The notes beneath the pieces were generated by a model that saw only the letters and a program-made list of their open reading frames with translations, made no database searches and was not told where the DNA came from. From an uncultured Bacteroidota bacterium (lineage in GTDB: Bacteria; Bacteroidota; Bacteroidia; Chitinophagales; Chitinophagaceae): 64,000 nucleotides of DNA. Of this stretch, positions 8,258-17,949 are shown piece after piece. The stretch is taken from positions 1 through 64,000 of the forward strand of contig CAIJXT010000015.1 of the NCBI GenBank assembly GCA_903824665.1, written 5' to 3'. A program made the position numbers and the translations under genes. The first letter of the stretch is position 1. Every line of letters begins with the position of its first letter.

Positions 8258-10093
8258 TTATTCAACATTCAACCGCATAACAGCACGCCTGTTTTCAGCC
8301 ATACCATCCTGCGTATCGTTGCTTGCAACCGGATCTTTCTCACCGTGAGCAATTACCTTGATGCGTTTAGGATTTGCACCCATCTTCACCAATTTTGCTT
8401 TTACTGCCTGAGCACGACGCATTGACAATTGCTTGTTGTATGCATCAGTACCTCTTGAGTCGGCATGACCATGGATGATGATCAGTGATTTAGCATCATC
8501 ATTCAGCGTCTTAACACCTATTTCCAGAACAGGAATAGAGCTTTCGCTTACGTTAGTGCTGTTTGTTTCAAAAAGTATCGGTGTAGAAAGTGGTATTTCT
8601 TTAACCGGTGGTGGCGGAGGAGGGCAGCCATTGTTGCTTGCCGGACCTGCAACCTCAGGGCACTGATCTTCGTTGTCTGCAATACCATCACCATCTGTAT
8701 CAGGACAGCCCTTGTATATTGCAAGACCTGGCTTGTCAGGGCAAAGATCATATTTGTCCGCAATACCATCACCATCTCTGTCAGGACAACCTTTCAGACT
8801 GATAGGACCTGCCTGGTAAGGGCACTCATCATCTTTATCAGGCAAACCATCGCTATCGCTATCAGGACATCCGTGGAATTTGGCCAGACCCGGGATCGTA
8901 CGGCAGGAGTCTTCAGAATCCTGAATACCATCTTTATCGGTATCAGGGCAACCCTGAAACTGTTCAATACCCCACACTTCAGGACACTTATCCTTACGGT
9001 CTGGTATGCCATCTTCGTCAGTATCTTTTGGTTTGCCAAACAGGAACCGAACGCCTACATTGCCACCAAAAGACTGCACATTGCTTGACGATACGTTGTT
9101 CAGGCTAGAGCTATAATCGCCCTTTGTATTCATCAGCATGTAGTTATCATCGTTTACATTTTTGAACGACTGATACATGTAATACACCCCAAAATTCAAT
9201 GCAACATGATCCGACAGATACCAGCTCAGTGATGGCTGTACCATGAAACCTATTGATCCGGTTGTGTATGATACCTCGCTCTTATTGCTGTTTGGTTTCT
9301 TACCAAGACCTACGTTGAATCCAGCATTTTTGTTGTTCTGGAAAAACGTATTCACATCTCCCTCCGGGTTCATTGCAGAAAAATAGCTCTTGGTGATCAG
9401 ATAAGAATTCGTGGTTGATGGTACCGGCGAATTGTCGTACACGGTAGGGCTACCATCGGTAATTGTACCATTTGGCGTTGTAAACTTATAAATCGCTTCG
9501 TAGTCGAACGCACCACTTGTTGTAGTTACATTCTTCATCTGCACATTGATCATCGGACCAGCATCAGCTGTAAAGCCAAAGTGCTTCGAGAACCTGGTTT
9601 TGAATTTCAGCATCACCGGAATGTTCATATTGGTGATCTGAACGGATTCTTTCAGGTTGCTGCCTGTGATGATCTGGCGGAAAATACGGCTCTGGGCATC
9701 AGTTGCCTGGTACTCAACATGGTATTTATCCAGCGACAGGTCTCCTTTCTGAGACAGGTACATAAAACCAGTACCCAATCCCCAATGACCTTTTGGCCCG
9801 AAGAAATAGCCCAACTGAATGTCTCCACCTATTGTACTGCCTTTTTTGAAATCCAGTACACCTGTATTCAGGTTAAGCCCATTAAGGTAGCCGGCTGTGG
9901 ATGTACCGGTTGTCAGGTCCTGGGTCATTACACCACCCAACAGGTTGATGTCTAATACCCAACGTGGCAAATCGGCATCGGTGGTATAGTTCTTTACTTT
10001 GGCTACGGGTGCCGCCGGAGTGACACCGCTATTCTGAGCTACTGCTGATAGCGCCGCTGAGGATGCTATAAACAACGAAAATATCTTTTTCAT
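8258..10093 (-). CDS. OmpA family outer-membrane protein with TSP3 repeats
   Basis: A 611-aa protein with a signal peptide (KKIFSLFIASSAALSAVAQ). An N-terminal beta-barrel of the outer-membrane type runs to about residue 360 and includes a GYFFGPKGHWGLGTGFMYLS strand. Five calcium-binding thrombospondin type-3 repeats follow (DTDEDGIPDRKDKCP and similar, about 360-500), then a proline linker (PPPPPP) and a C-terminal OmpA peptidoglycan-binding domain (GHADSRGTDAYNKQLSMRRA, ending AENRRAVM). It probably anchors the outer membrane to peptidoglycan. The start of this gene is only 26 bases after the end of the giant T9SS protein gene upstream, so the two are likely an operon; barrel/OmpA partners of large T9SS adhesins are a common pairing in gliding Bacteroidota. 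It ends at a clear terminator. Confidence 0.92.
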   Translation of the reverse strand: MKKIFSLFIASSAALSAVAQNSGVTPAAPVAKVKNYTTDADLPRWVLDINLLGGVMTQDLTTGTSTAGYLNGLNLNTGVLDFKKGSTIGGDIQLGYFFGPKGHWGLGTGFMYLSQKGDLSLDKYHVEYQATDAQSRIFRQIITGSNLKESVQITNMNIPVMLKFKTRFSKHFGFTADAGPMINVQMKNVTTTSGAFDYEAIYKFTTPNGTITDGSPTVYDNSPVPSTTNSYLITKSYFSAMNPEGDVNTFFQNNKNAGFNVGLGKKPNSNKSEVSYTTGSIGFMVQPSLSWYLSDHVALNFGVYYMYQSFKNVNDDNYMLMNTKGDYSSSLNNVSSSNVQSFGGNVGVRFLFGKPKDTDEDGIPDRKDKCPEVWGIEQFQGCPDTDKDGIQDSEDSCRTIPGLAKFHGCPDSDSDGLPDKDDECPYQAGPISLKGCPDRDGDGIADKYDLCPDKPGLAIYKGCPDTDGDGIADNEDQCPEVAGPASNNGCPPPPPPVKEIPLSTPILFETNSTNVSESSIPVLEIGVKTLNDDAKSLIIIHGHADSRGTDAYNKQLSMRRAQAVKAKLVKMGANPKRIKVIAHGEKDPVASNDTQDGMAENRRAVMRLNVE

Positions 10094-10119
10094 CTACTGT
10101 ATTTTATATATTGAGCGAA

Positions 10120-13100
10120 TTAATTTTTAACAAACTTAGCTGTACCAACTTTTGCACCCTGCAGGAAACAATCTACTATATAGATACCTGCGGGAAGATT
10201 GCCAACGTTAATGTTTGCTTTGTATCCGTCTGCATTTACATTTTCTACCACCTGACCCAACATGTTGGTCACCTCAAAGCGAACACTGCCTGTGCCGGAA
10301 GTAGACAATTCTACTGTCACATTCTCGGTAGCAGGGTTAGGGAACAACCTCATGATGGTTTCTCCTTCATTGATGTTTGTTACAACCTTAGGTGTGTTGT
10401 CTGCAGGCCTGTTATAGTACGTCTTCTTCATACAGTCGCCGGCACCTGTCATTACCCAGTAGTGACGGGTAGTAAATGATGGAGTTACATTAAAGTAGCT
10501 CTGATTGATTTCGCCTTTGAGCACAACAGAATCAAGTGTTGCGGCATCGTCATAACCCCACTGGAAACTCTTCACGTCGTTCTGCAAACAAATGAATGTA
10601 CCATTTGTATAAATCACTGATGGCGCAGGTGACGTAGCGTTGCTTACATTAACCGTATATGTAGATACACCCACACAACCGGTAGTACCGATCGTTGCAG
10701 TCAGTATCACAGAAGCTGTGCCTGAGTTTGCGAAATTCACCACACTGTACCTGCCGTCGGCACCTACTGCGTATACTTCAGCATTCACTGCGCTCCAGGT
10801 ATAAGTAACGCCGGTAGCCGGAGCTGCCGTAGAACCAAAGTTCTGATACATTGTACCTGCACAAAGGCTCGCCGGTGGTACGACGTCGATAAGTGGTGCA
10901 GCTGCTGATGGGCGAAGCTTCACGTTCAGATTCTCAGACTTAGAGCAACCCGCACCCACTGTTATTGTGTAGATATACACTACATCCTTGATTGTAGAAG
11001 TGCTGTTTACAAGTGTTTCATTTACACTGTTTGTACCCGCTGCGGTGTTTGGAGCAACTCCCGTTACTGCAGCCCTGGTCCATGCGTAAGTAACTGAAGG
11101 AGTCAGGTTGGTTGTAGGTGTATACCTGAATGGCAAACCCGAACAAGCGCTGTCAGACAAGTGTGATGACAGTTTCGGCTTAGGATGTACTACCACTGGT
11201 ATTGTCTGTGTGTTTACACAACCGTTTGCAGTGATTGTGTAAATGTAGCTAACTGTAATGTTCGTGTTGGTATTGTTCTTCAACAGCTCATTTACATTCG
11301 GTGCGCCGCTGGCAGCAAGTGCTCCTATACCTGAAATGAACGGACGGTTCCAGGCGAATGAAGACCCAAGTGTTGTGCTCGTAGGATTGAAAGTGAATAC
11401 AGTGCTATCGCAGATTGGCGTTGGCAGTACATTGCTGATCTTTGGTTTAGGATTCACAGTTACCACTACGTTCTGCGCATTAGAGCAACCATTGATGGTA
11501 GTCGTGAACACGTATGTAACAGAAACCGGGAAGCTTGCTGAGTTGCGCAATCTTTCGTTAGGATTGTTGGAACCTGTAGCAGCCGGGTTGGTGATGTTAG
11601 CAACAGCAGCACGAGACCATGCAAAACTTGCATTGTTTGTGTTGCTACCGGGAGTATAGTTAAAGAATGTGCTATCACAGATTGTTGCTGGAGTCAGTGT
11701 TGTGTTCAGTACCGGAGTAGGGTTAACACTTACCGTTACGTTCTGGAAATTCGTACAGCCACTTTTCGATAACCTGAATATATATACAACTGCTATCGGA
11801 TTCTCAGTAGTATTGGTGTGTGTTTCATTTATTGTATCCAGTCCTGATGCGCCCGGGCTGGTGATGCCGCTAATTGGTGAACGCTCCCAGGTGATGGATG
11901 TTCCGGTGGTTGCACTTGTAGCATTGTAATCAAATACTGAATTGTTGCATACCGATGTTGGTGTAAGCGTAGAGCTTAGCACTGGCATTGGATTGATCGA
12001 TACAGTTATAGGCTGTGTATTGGTACAACCGTTGATACGCAGGGTATCAATATAGGTTACTACAACAGTGTTAGGAGTAGTATTGGTCAGTGTTTCGTTG
12101 ATGTTTCCAGTTCCGCTATTTGCAGCATTGCTGATTCCAGTGATGGCAGCTCTGCTCCAAGAGTAAGTGACAGGTGCCGCTGTAGTGCTGCCCTGTGTAA
12201 AGTTGAACGGTGCACCGCTGCAAATGCCGCCTGTAAGCAGCAACAATGGATCAATAACCGGAGTTGGATTTACGGTCAGTACAAGATCATGTGTATTTCC
12301 GCAACCATTTGCTGAAAGTGTGTAGGTATAATGTACAGCAACTGGCTCTGTAGAAGTATTGTCCAGCGTTTCGCTGATAGATGCGACACCGTTACCCCCG
12401 TTTGCTGGTGGAGCAACAATAGCACCTATCAATGCAGGGCGGCTCCATGCAAATGTAGTACCGTCTGTAGCGCTGGTAGCGGTGTAGTCAAACAATGAGT
12501 TATCACATACATTGGCGGTAGCCACGCTGAGTCTTGGTGTTGGGTAAACAGAGATAACAAATGTATCTGGTGTGCCAAAACAGCTATTAAGTTCGGGAGT
12601 AACGATAACCATTCCCATTGTTGTGTCTGCCGTGTTGTTGGTTGCAGTGAACGCCAGTATGTCTGAAGAGCCGCTGGAAGCCAGATTGATGCTGGTATTA
12701 TTATTGGTCCAATCGAAGTTGGTACCGGAAAGGCTGCCTGTAAAGTTCACGTCGGCAGTAAGGGTATTATCGCATACCGCCTGATCGCCTGTTGCATTTA
12801 CATCTGGTATCGGTTTCACCGTAACGGTTACAGCCTGAGTCTGTGTGCAGCTACCATTGCTGATGGTAAGTGTACCATTGTATGTGTCAGGTGCCGCAGC
12901 AGATGGTATTGTAACAGGAAGCGCAGAAGCAGAAGGGAAAGCAGTAACAGGAACATTGGTGAAACCAGCTGTTATTGCAGCAGCGTCCCACGTGATGCTG
13001 TATGTGTAGGCAGATGGAATAGCATAAGATATTACTGCCTGTCCATTACCGATATTAAAACCCTGTGTATGTGTTTCGGCTGACACTGCACCTGAAACGA

Positions 13101-14226
13101 ATGACGAACCGCCACCGCCGCCAGACCATGCTCCGCCGCCGCCGCCAAAGTAACCGCCGCCACCGCCGCCGGAAACACCACTCTCGCTACCCAGGCCACC
13201 CATTAACTGAGCGCCATTCATACCGGGGAAGAATGTAGCAAATGTAGCACCATTGCCACCGGCAGTACCTGAGCCACCAGTTGCCATTGAGCCATCGCCG
13301 TTTATCATACCATCGCCTGCAGTAAGACCGCCACCGGCACCACCGCCTACCGAAGATGAAGTACCATTATGACCGCTACCGGCTCCGCCACCAGCTATTG
13401 CAGCAAGATCACTCAGAGCTGAACCATTTAGATAAATATCTGTTGCACCGCCACCAGAGCCGCCATAGCCCCATGACGCACCACCGCCGTTATAACCGCC
13501 GGCAGCACCCATTATCGATCCCGGGTTTCCGGCACCACCAACATGAATGGTCAACTCGTCGCCTGGTGCCACAGCCAGAGAACCCTGAAGCCTTCCGCCA
13601 AGACCCTGCATAGGAGCCGAACCTGAATCAGCTCCGCCAGAACCGCCACGTATATCAAAACTAAGGCTGGTAACACCTACGGGTACATTATATTTGGACG
13701 AAGTACCGGTATATGTAAAATTAGTAGTAGTTGAATAATTAAGACCTGTGGACAGTACTCCATGACAAACAGACACATTGGAAGCTACTGCTATAGCAGG
13801 TACCTGTGTCACAGTAACATTTACCGTAAGCACAACATTAGCACCGCCATCAGACACATTAATCTCAAACATATCAGAACCATAATATCCCCCGTTTGGA
13901 GAATAGGCAAAGCCTGATGGTGTAACAGACCCTGTGTTGGATGTTTGTGTACCGGCAATCGTCAGTACGCCATGCGCCGGAGCCAACTGCTGACTCCAGG
14001 TAAGTGTTTGACCATTGTCCGGATCTGTTACCGTTAGTAGCCCGTCAATATCGTTTCCGGTAGAATTCTGGCAAACAGACAAGGTTGCCGGATTGGGACC
14101 GGTATATGCAGGCGCCTGGGCATTACTGGTTAATGCCATGCCAAAAAGGAACAGGCCGACAAACAGGAAAGCCAAAAAAGGATTTTTGCCGGTAAGTGGT
14201 TGAAGGTAAAAGTTTCGTAGTCTCAT
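10120..14226 (-). CDS. Giant secreted T9SS protein with glycine-rich and PKD-like repeats
   Basis: About 1368 aa from the start at 14226, whose N-terminus is basic and then hydrophobic (AFLFVGLFLFGMALTSNAQA), a signal peptide. Order of domains: a cadherin-like segment (about 30-130); a glycine-rich domain (about 170-400) with many GGGGG runs and the segment GGGGGYFGGGGG then GGGGSSFVSG, resembling the Gly_rich domain known from ALK/LTK-type receptors; seven PKD-like/Ig-like repeats of about 85-90 aa, each opening near a VCDN/ICSG motif and ending in VNPTP; and a type A T9SS sorting domain (LFPNPATENVTVEL...LPAGIYIVDCF...FVKN). It should be exported by T9SS and attached to the surface or released. 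An upstream in-frame ATG at 14274 overlaps the promoter box and is rejected. Confidence 0.88.
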   Translation of the reverse strand: MRLRNFYLQPLTGKNPFLAFLFVGLFLFGMALTSNAQAPAYTGPNPATLSVCQNSTGNDIDGLLTVTDPDNGQTLTWSQQLAPAHGVLTIAGTQTSNTGSVTPSGFAYSPNGGYYGSDMFEINVSDGGANVVLTVNVTVTQVPAIAVASNVSVCHGVLSTGLNYSTTTNFTYTGTSSKYNVPVGVTSLSFDIRGGSGGADSGSAPMQGLGGRLQGSLAVAPGDELTIHVGGAGNPGSIMGAAGGYNGGGASWGYGGSGGGATDIYLNGSALSDLAAIAGGGAGSGHNGTSSSVGGGAGGGLTAGDGMINGDGSMATGGSGTAGGNGATFATFFPGMNGAQLMGGLGSESGVSGGGGGGYFGGGGGAWSGGGGGSSFVSGAVSAETHTQGFNIGNGQAVISYAIPSAYTYSITWDAAAITAGFTNVPVTAFPSASALPVTIPSAAAPDTYNGTLTISNGSCTQTQAVTVTVKPIPDVNATGDQAVCDNTLTADVNFTGSLSGTNFDWTNNNTSINLASSGSSDILAFTATNNTADTTMGMVIVTPELNSCFGTPDTFVISVYPTPRLSVATANVCDNSLFDYTATSATDGTTFAWSRPALIGAIVAPPANGGNGVASISETLDNTSTEPVAVHYTYTLSANGCGNTHDLVLTVNPTPVIDPLLLLTGGICSGAPFNFTQGSTTAAPVTYSWSRAAITGISNAANSGTGNINETLTNTTPNTVVVTYIDTLRINGCTNTQPITVSINPMPVLSSTLTPTSVCNNSVFDYNATSATTGTSITWERSPISGITSPGASGLDTINETHTNTTENPIAVVYIFRLSKSGCTNFQNVTVSVNPTPVLNTTLTPATICDSTFFNYTPGSNTNNASFAWSRAAVANITNPAATGSNNPNERLRNSASFPVSVTYVFTTTINGCSNAQNVVVTVNPKPKISNVLPTPICDSTVFTFNPTSTTLGSSFAWNRPFISGIGALAASGAPNVNELLKNNTNTNITVSYIYTITANGCVNTQTIPVVVHPKPKLSSHLSDSACSGLPFRYTPTTNLTPSVTYAWTRAAVTGVAPNTAAGTNSVNETLVNSTSTIKDVVYIYTITVGAGCSKSENLNVKLRPSAAAPLIDVVPPASLCAGTMYQNFGSTAAPATGVTYTWSAVNAEVYAVGADGRYSVVNFANSGTASVILTATIGTTGCVGVSTYTVNVSNATSPAPSVIYTNGTFICLQNDVKSFQWGYDDAATLDSVVLKGEINQSYFNVTPSFTTRHYWVMTGAGDCMKKTYYNRPADNTPKVVTNINEGETIMRLFPNPATENVTVELSTSGTGSVRFEVTNMLGQVVENVNADGYKANINVGNLPAGIYIVDCFLQGAKVGTAKFVKN

Positions 14227-14271
14227 AAATTTAAAATAATAAACTGGTGATTGTCCACAATTAATCAGGTG

Positions 14272-14279
14272 CAAATATA
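14272..14279 (-). promoter_or_regulatory. -7 box for the giant T9SS gene
   Basis: On the minus strand this reads TATATTTG, a full TAnnTTTG match, 45 bases before the ATG at 14226. No clear TTG -33 element is seen at the expected spacing. Confidence 0.4.
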
Positions 14280-14641
14280 GCGAGTTAAAGACATTTACAT
14301 CTGATTTTTATCAGAATAATTGAAAATACGATCGCCTGATTTGGGTGTTAAACAAAAAAATAACATTACTTTAGATAATAACAGTCAACATTATTACCGA
14401 ATAATTCATTCTGATATCTAATCTTTGATTTCCTTTCATATTTTTACAAATATAATCACCTGCCATCTAATGGAGTTGCATCTGGCCACCTAAAAGTTAC
14501 ACATTTCCCATATTAAACAGATTCATCTGTTGTTCAGTTCTGTTTTATTTCACATAAAAAATCAGACAACCCAAAGGAATTAGATTATGTTAAATATCAT
14601 TTTGCGTGCCATGTAGTACAATAAAATGTTAGGGAAGTTGT
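14280..14641. other. AT-rich divergent intergenic region
   Basis: About 360 bases without a gene between the divergent T9SS gene and lepB. The sequence is AT-rich and has no plausible frame, RNA gene or strong hairpin. It holds the two promoters, one facing each way. Confidence 0.5.
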
Positions 14642-14649
14642 TACTTTTG
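14642..14649 (+). promoter_or_regulatory. -7 box for lepB
   Basis: TACTTTTG matches TAnnTTTG, 19 bases before the lepB ATG at 14669. Confidence 0.45.
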
Positions 14650-14668
14650 AATCCAATAACACGCCCAC

Positions 14669-15877
14669 ATGGCATTCTGGAAGAAAAAAGACACCAACCC
14701 TGCTGAAGGCACCGGGGACACTACCAAGAAAAAAAAGAAATCTGTTGCTCGCGAGTGGATAGACGCTGCCGTATTTGCTATTGTTGCTGCTACACTCATC
14801 CGCACATTCTTCTTCGAAGCATATACTATACCTACCGGCTCTATGGAGGGCACAATGCTGGTCAATGACTACCTTTTTGTCAGCAAGCTCGCTTATGGTC
14901 CACGGGTTCCGATGACACCCGTAGCGCTGCCGCTGGTGCACAATACTATGCCGCTGATTGGAGGCAAGTCATATACCGAATCTGTACAATGGAAATACCG
15001 CAGGATTCCCGGATTTGGTCATGTAAAAAGAAATGATGTTGTTGTCTTCAACTTTCCTGCAGGAGATACTGTCATAACTGAATACCCCGATCAGGACTAC
15101 TACAAATTTTGCAGGTCTGCAGGCAGAGACTATATCAATTCCCGGTTCACGGTAATCACCCGTCCGGTAGACAAGAAGGAAAACTATATTAAAAGATGTG
15201 TTGCCGTAGCTGGCGATGTACTGGAGGTAAGGGATGCGCGTATATATATTAATGGTACAGTCACGCCTTTGTTTCCCCACTCCAAGCTTACTCATATGGT
15301 GACCACCAATGGCAGTGCGCCCGGTGTAGATGAAAGTTACGAATTCGGAGAACGTTTTGACCAGAGTCATTACAGGTACATTCTGGAAAACTGCCAGGTG
15401 GCTGAAGTTCAGAAAGCATCGAATGTAGTAAGTGTAACGCCCCTATTCCAATATCAGAGGGGTCAAACCGCCGCAGACCCCGGAGAATGGTGCTTTCCTT
15501 TTGATACAGTCAATTATAAATGGAATGCGGACAATTACGGACCAATCACCATTCCCAAACAAGGCGTTACAGTATCGCTTTCACAACAAACTATACCATT
15601 GTACCGGCGTATCATCAGCAATTATGAGGGCAATAAGCTGGAAGAACGAGATGGCAAATTCTTCATTAATGGCACTGAAACCACATCCTACACCTTTAAA
15701 ATGGACTATTACTGGATGATGGGCGACAATCGGCATAACTCCCTTGATTCCCGCTACTGGGGCTTTGTACCTGCCGACCACATTGTGGGCAAAGCATGGT
15801 TTGTATGGCTGAGTTATGGACCAAATGGCATCCGCTGGAAGCGCCTGCTGCATGGCATAGGCTCTCTGGAACAATAA
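14669..15877 (+). CDS. lepB: Signal peptidase I
   Basis: A 402-aa inner-membrane serine protease that removes signal peptides of Sec/Tat exported proteins. After a lysine-rich cytoplasmic start (KKKDTNPAEGTGDTTKKKKK) comes one membrane helix (WIDAAVFAIVAATLIRTFFF). Box B holds the catalytic Ser in IPTGSMEGTML (about residue 57), and box D holds the catalytic Lys in NYIKRCVAVAGD (about residue 176). Box E (MMGDNRHNSLDSRYWGFVP) is near the C-terminus. The protein is longer than E. coli LepB because of a large insert between boxes D and E (about 200-330), as usual in Bacteroidota. It is the housekeeping enzyme that would process the many exported proteins in this window. Confidence 0.95.
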   Translation: MAFWKKKDTNPAEGTGDTTKKKKKSVAREWIDAAVFAIVAATLIRTFFFEAYTIPTGSMEGTMLVNDYLFVSKLAYGPRVPMTPVALPLVHNTMPLIGGKSYTESVQWKYRRIPGFGHVKRNDVVVFNFPAGDTVITEYPDQDYYKFCRSAGRDYINSRFTVITRPVDKKENYIKRCVAVAGDVLEVRDARIYINGTVTPLFPHSKLTHMVTTNGSAPGVDESYEFGERFDQSHYRYILENCQVAEVQKASNVVSVTPLFQYQRGQTAADPGEWCFPFDTVNYKWNADNYGPITIPKQGVTVSLSQQTIPLYRRIISNYEGNKLEERDGKFFINGTETTSYTFKMDYYWMMGDNRHNSLDSRYWGFVPADHIVGKAWFVWLSYGPNGIRWKRLLHGIGSLEQ

Positions 15878-16019
15878 ATAATAGCTATAGTCGTAAACTC
15901 AGGGAGCAACCCTTACTTGATTTGCCTGCAGGTTCGCCGTTGCATCAATCAAAAATCTAAGTAAATGGCCTGAATTTCCATTGGGAGGGCTCTGCTCGCC
16001 ACTATATCAGCCCATACCC

Positions 16020-16027
16020 TACCTTCG
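16020..16027 (+). promoter_or_regulatory. -7 box for the helicase gene
   Basis: TACCTTCG (TAnnTTTG with C for T) ends 3 bases before the ATG at 16031, implying a leaderless transcript. Confidence 0.5.
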
Positions 16028-16030
16028 CGC

Positions 16031-17941
16031 ATGGATTATTTCAAACGGCTGCTTGAACTGCTGAAGGATGAAAGAGAAACAGACAAACAGGCTTTTCTGC
16101 AACTCACCCACTCCACTACAATTGCCGAGCGCCGTGCCAGCGGCCTGGCATGGTACCCTATTGCCATAAGGGGCACAGAGCTCAATAAAGCAGAATACCT
16201 GACCGTGGAAATGGAGCGTACCACGCATACCGATATCCCTCACCAGCTGCGATTTGGTGTGTCCGCATTATTGTTTTCCAACCATGATGCGAAAAACAAT
16301 AATATAGAAGGCACCATCACCTTTGTGAGTGGCAGCAGGCTGAAGATATCGCTGCGGGTAGATGAACTGCCCGACTGGGCCAGTGATGGTAAACTGGGTA
16401 TAGATCTCCAGTTTGACGACAACAGCTATGATGAAATGCAGACTGCCCTGAAAGCTGCAACAGTATTGGCCGACAAAAAAACCGAAGGCAGGCTGGTACA
16501 GGTGCTAACCGGTGGCACCCCTCCTACCTTCGACACAGAGGTGTACACACCCGACCACAATAGCCTCAATGCAGCGCAGCAGACAGCAGTATGCAAAATA
16601 TTGCAGGCCACTGATCTGGCAATAGTACACGGCCCACCGGGTACCGGCAAGACCACAACACTGGTACAGGCCATTAAAACGTTGCTAAAGGGTGGCGCTA
16701 AGCGGATATTGGTCACTGCACCCAGCAATACAGCTGTAGACCTGCTGAGCGAAAAACTGTCGGACGAGGGATTGAATGTACTGCGGGTAGGCAACCCGGC
16801 CAGGGTATCGGAGCGACTAATGGCGCTGACACTGGATAGTAAGGTGCAGGCACATAGCTCAGTAAAAGAAATAAAACGGTTGAAAAAGCAGGCGGGCGAA
16901 TTCAAAGACATGGCCCACAAATACAAGCGGAGTTTTGGAAAAGCGGAGCGCGAACAACGGAAAGCACTGTTTGATGAAGCATACAAAATACTGAAGGATG
17001 TAGGCAGAATGGAACAATACATTATAGATGACATAACCGCCAAAGCACAGGTTGTGACCGCTACGCTTGTAGGTGCCAACCACTACACGGTACGCGGCCT
17101 GCGGTACGATGCTGTAGTGATAGACGAGGCTGGGCAGGCATTAGAACCCGCCTGCTGGATACCGGCACTAAAAAGCAATAAGCTGATATTGGCCGGCGAC
17201 CATTGTCAGCTGCCGCCCACCATAAAATCGGACGAAGCAGCCAGGGGTGGTCTCGGTACTACCCTATTGGAAAAATGTACACTGATGTACCCCGATGCTG
17301 TGGTACTGCTGGAAGAACAGTACAGGATGCATACGATGATCATGGGTTATTCGTCGCAGGTTTTTTACCAGGGCCGTCTTGCAGCTCATGGGTCTGTGGC
17401 GGCGCATGCGCTCTTTGATACCGACGCACCGCTGACCTTTATAGACACCGCCGGCTGTGGTTTTGACGAGCAAATCGAGAACAAAGGCATCTCTAACCCC
17501 GAGGAGGCGGCATTGCTTTTTAAGCATCTTACCCGGCTGGCTGCTGAGCTCGGCTCGCACTATTCCGTAGCCAATTTTCCAACAGTTGCTGTCATTTCGC
17601 CATACAAAGACCAGTTGCATGTGCTGAAGGAGCAATTGCTGCACATACCGGCACTGCAACCCTACACACACAAGATATCCGTGAACACGATAGACAGTTT
17701 TCAGGGGCAGGAACGCGATATCGTATATATCAGTATGACCCGAAGCAACAGCGATGGCGTAATCGGCTTTCTTGCCGATACACGCCGTATGAACGTAGCC
17801 ATGACACGCGCCCGCAAAAAACTGGTTGTGATAGGAGATAGTGCTACACTGTCGCGGCACCCTTTCTATTCAGGTTTTATTGCCTATGCAGAGCAGCACG
17901 ATGCCTACCGAAGTGCATGGGACGAAAACTGGAGCGAATAG
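16031..17941 (+). CDS. UPF1/IGHMBP2-like superfamily 1 DNA/RNA helicase
   Basis: A 636-aa ATP-dependent helicase of the SF1B UPF1-like group. The N-terminal 190 residues form an OB/beta-barrel-like domain that precedes the motor. Helicase motifs in order: I GPPGTGKTTT (about 201-210), Ia VTAPSNTAVD, II VVIDEAGQALEP (about 363-374), III LILAGDHCQLPPT, IV LEEQYRMH, V SVNTIDSFQGQERDIVYIS and VI NVAMTRARKKLVVIGD. All ATPase residues are present. Bacterial relatives are thought to work in nucleic-acid repair or RNA processing, but the role here is unknown. It runs convergently to yjdM with a 9-base gap between stop codons. It lies near the Wadjet operon but is separated from it by an opposite-strand gene with its own promoter, so I do not treat it as part of that system. 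Confidence 0.92.
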   Translation: MDYFKRLLELLKDERETDKQAFLQLTHSTTIAERRASGLAWYPIAIRGTELNKAEYLTVEMERTTHTDIPHQLRFGVSALLFSNHDAKNNNIEGTITFVSGSRLKISLRVDELPDWASDGKLGIDLQFDDNSYDEMQTALKAATVLADKKTEGRLVQVLTGGTPPTFDTEVYTPDHNSLNAAQQTAVCKILQATDLAIVHGPPGTGKTTTLVQAIKTLLKGGAKRILVTAPSNTAVDLLSEKLSDEGLNVLRVGNPARVSERLMALTLDSKVQAHSSVKEIKRLKKQAGEFKDMAHKYKRSFGKAEREQRKALFDEAYKILKDVGRMEQYIIDDITAKAQVVTATLVGANHYTVRGLRYDAVVIDEAGQALEPACWIPALKSNKLILAGDHCQLPPTIKSDEAARGGLGTTLLEKCTLMYPDAVVLLEEQYRMHTMIMGYSSQVFYQGRLAAHGSVAAHALFDTDAPLTFIDTAGCGFDEQIENKGISNPEEAALLFKHLTRLAAELGSHYSVANFPTVAVISPYKDQLHVLKEQLLHIPALQPYTHKISVNTIDSFQGQERDIVYISMTRSNSDGVIGFLADTRRMNVAMTRARKKLVVIGDSATLSRHPFYSGFIAYAEQHDAYRSAWDENWSE

Positions 17942-17949
17942 CATGAACA

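Noticed and set aside
16031..17941. The helicase as a component of the Wadjet system
   Set aside because: It is separated from jetA by yjdM on the opposite strand, has its own promoter, and is not a known Wadjet subunit.
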